Origin: a bacterium
GTDB taxonomy: Bacteria > Bacillota > Bacilli > Lactobacillales > Streptococcaceae
NCBI GenBank assembly: GCA_905221215.1
Contig: CAJNCI010000006.1
Location: 1-64,000, forward strand
DNA length: 64,000 bases
Reading direction: 5' to 3'
Shown: piece after piece, positions 63,412 to 64,000 of the stretch
Numbering within the stretch: position 1 is the first letter of the stretch
Layout: the number at the start of each line of letters is the position of its first letter
Position numbers and translations under genes: made by a program
Notes under the pieces: generated by a model
The model's database searches: none
The model's input: the letters and a program-made list of their open reading frames with translations, nothing else
What the model was told of the DNA's origin: nothing

Positions 63412-64000
63412 TAAAGTCCTCAATTGGCTCTCCTTGGTGGAGAGCTTTTACAATTTTCGAACCGACGATAACGCCATCTGACACCGCATTAAAGCGTTCT
63501 ACATCTTCTTGACTAGACACACCAAATCCTGTCAAGACTGGGATGTCAGCTACTTGATGCAATTGTGCCAAGTGCTTATCCAAGTCTGCACGGTAATTGC
63601 CCGACTTCCCTGTCACCCCATTGATGGCAACGGCATAGACGAAGCCTTCTGCTCCCTTGATCAACTCTTTTTGGCGGTCAATTCCTGTTGTCAAACTAAC
63701 TAGGGGTATCAAGGCAATGTCTGTATCTGCCAAATAAGGCTCCACAAAGTTGGCATGCTCATGAGGTAGGTCTGGGATAATCAAACCCTTAACGGCTGTA
63801 TCCGCCAAATCTTTGACAAATTTCTCCACACCGTACTGAAAGAGGGGATTGAAGTAGGTCATGATGACAAGCGGAACTTCTATTTCAATGGTTTTCAAGG
63901 TTTCAACCAAAGCCTGAGTAGACGTTCCGTGAGCTAGACTGCGTAAGCCTGCTTCTTCGATAACAGGTCCATCTGCGACTGGGTCTGAAAAGGGAATGCC
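63383..64000 (-). CDS. trpA: Tryptophan synthase alpha subunit (5' end beyond window)
   Basis: A partial TrpA that converts indole-3-glycerol phosphate to indole. The C-terminal 205 or so residues are in the window. Frame continues to the right edge: [20 protein letters not shown] at 63940-64000 carries the catalytic Asp, so the internal ATG at 63910 is not the start. Later motifs [11 protein letters not shown] and VLTGFGVSS are intact. The rest of the trp operon would lie to the right. Confidence 0.95.
   Translation of the reverse strand, partial: GIPFSDPVADGPVIEEAGLRSLAHGTSTQALVETLKTIEIEVPLVIMTYFNPLFQYGVEKFVKDLADTAVKGLIIPDLPHEHANFVEPYLADTDIALIPLVSLTTGIDRQKELIKGAEGFVYAVAINGVTGKSGNYRADLDKHLAQLHQVADIPVLTGFGVSSQEDVERFNAVSDGVIVGSKIVKALHQGEPIEDFIKQAVAYQK

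Overview
The window looks like chromosome of a Mitis-group Streptococcus (S. mitis / S. pneumoniae / S. pseudopneumoniae relatives). The evidence is low GC, two BOX repeats, two choline-binding surface proteins, and gene blocks I recognise from pneumococcus: nan/sat, aroG-acpS-alr-recG, der-dnaI-dnaB-nrdR, sus and cilC. The blocks are not in full pneumococcal order, and the sialidase genes are missing beside nanE, so a non-pneumococcal member is likely. Species is inferred, not proven.

Layout. 1-9 kb: sialic acid catabolism on the minus strand. The ABC importer SatABC brings in sialic acid, the lyase splits it to ManNAc and pyruvate, a ROK kinase phosphorylates ManNAc, and NanE makes GlcNAc-6-P. 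YhcH and a DUF624 membrane protein are accessory, and a neighbouring acetyl esterase could deacetylate glycans. Three sigma-A promoters in this block (lyase, nanE, esterase) each carry the same 14-bp palindrome centred exactly 63.5 bp upstream of the -35 box, which points to one activator regulon. 9-17 kb: recG, alr, acpS, two tandem DAHP synthases and secA. 17-20 kb: a five-gene cassette around an ABC exporter of unknown substrate. 20-27 kb: der, a nitroreductase, dnaI, dnaB and nrdR, then a GntR/YtrA-controlled ABC exporter. 27-29.5 kb: an Rgg-like regulator divergent from a decayed secreted-protein gene and a choline-binding protein.

29.7-45 kb: an ABC exporter, lrgAB, a MarR regulator with two inverted-repeat sites, trxA, the queCDEF operon behind a structured leader, an aquaporin, pepF, rsmE, prmA, a NUDIX hydrolase, an M50-like membrane protease, rarA, 6S RNA and tRNA-Lys(CTT).

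45.67-56.2 kb: a 10.5-kb integrative mobilizable-type element in the 3' end of tRNA-Lys. It is bounded by 13-bp direct repeats and has identical 20-bp arm-type repeats at both ends. It carries an integrase, a DUF771/excisionase-like gene, a Rep_trans-family initiator or relaxase, an oriT-like hairpin pair, and an FtsK-type coupling ATPase separate from its membrane partner. The cargo is a 405-aa protein I do not recognise behind a triplicated promoter repeat, a 1000-aa choline-binding protein with a SEC10/PgrA-like surface-exclusion domain, and a divergent XRE regulator. This element is the most novel part of the window.

56.2-64 kb: the sus sucrose locus (LacI regulator, binding protein, two permeases, hydrolase), a GNAT acetyltransferase, the prepilin peptidase cilC, and a 5'-truncated trpA at the window edge.
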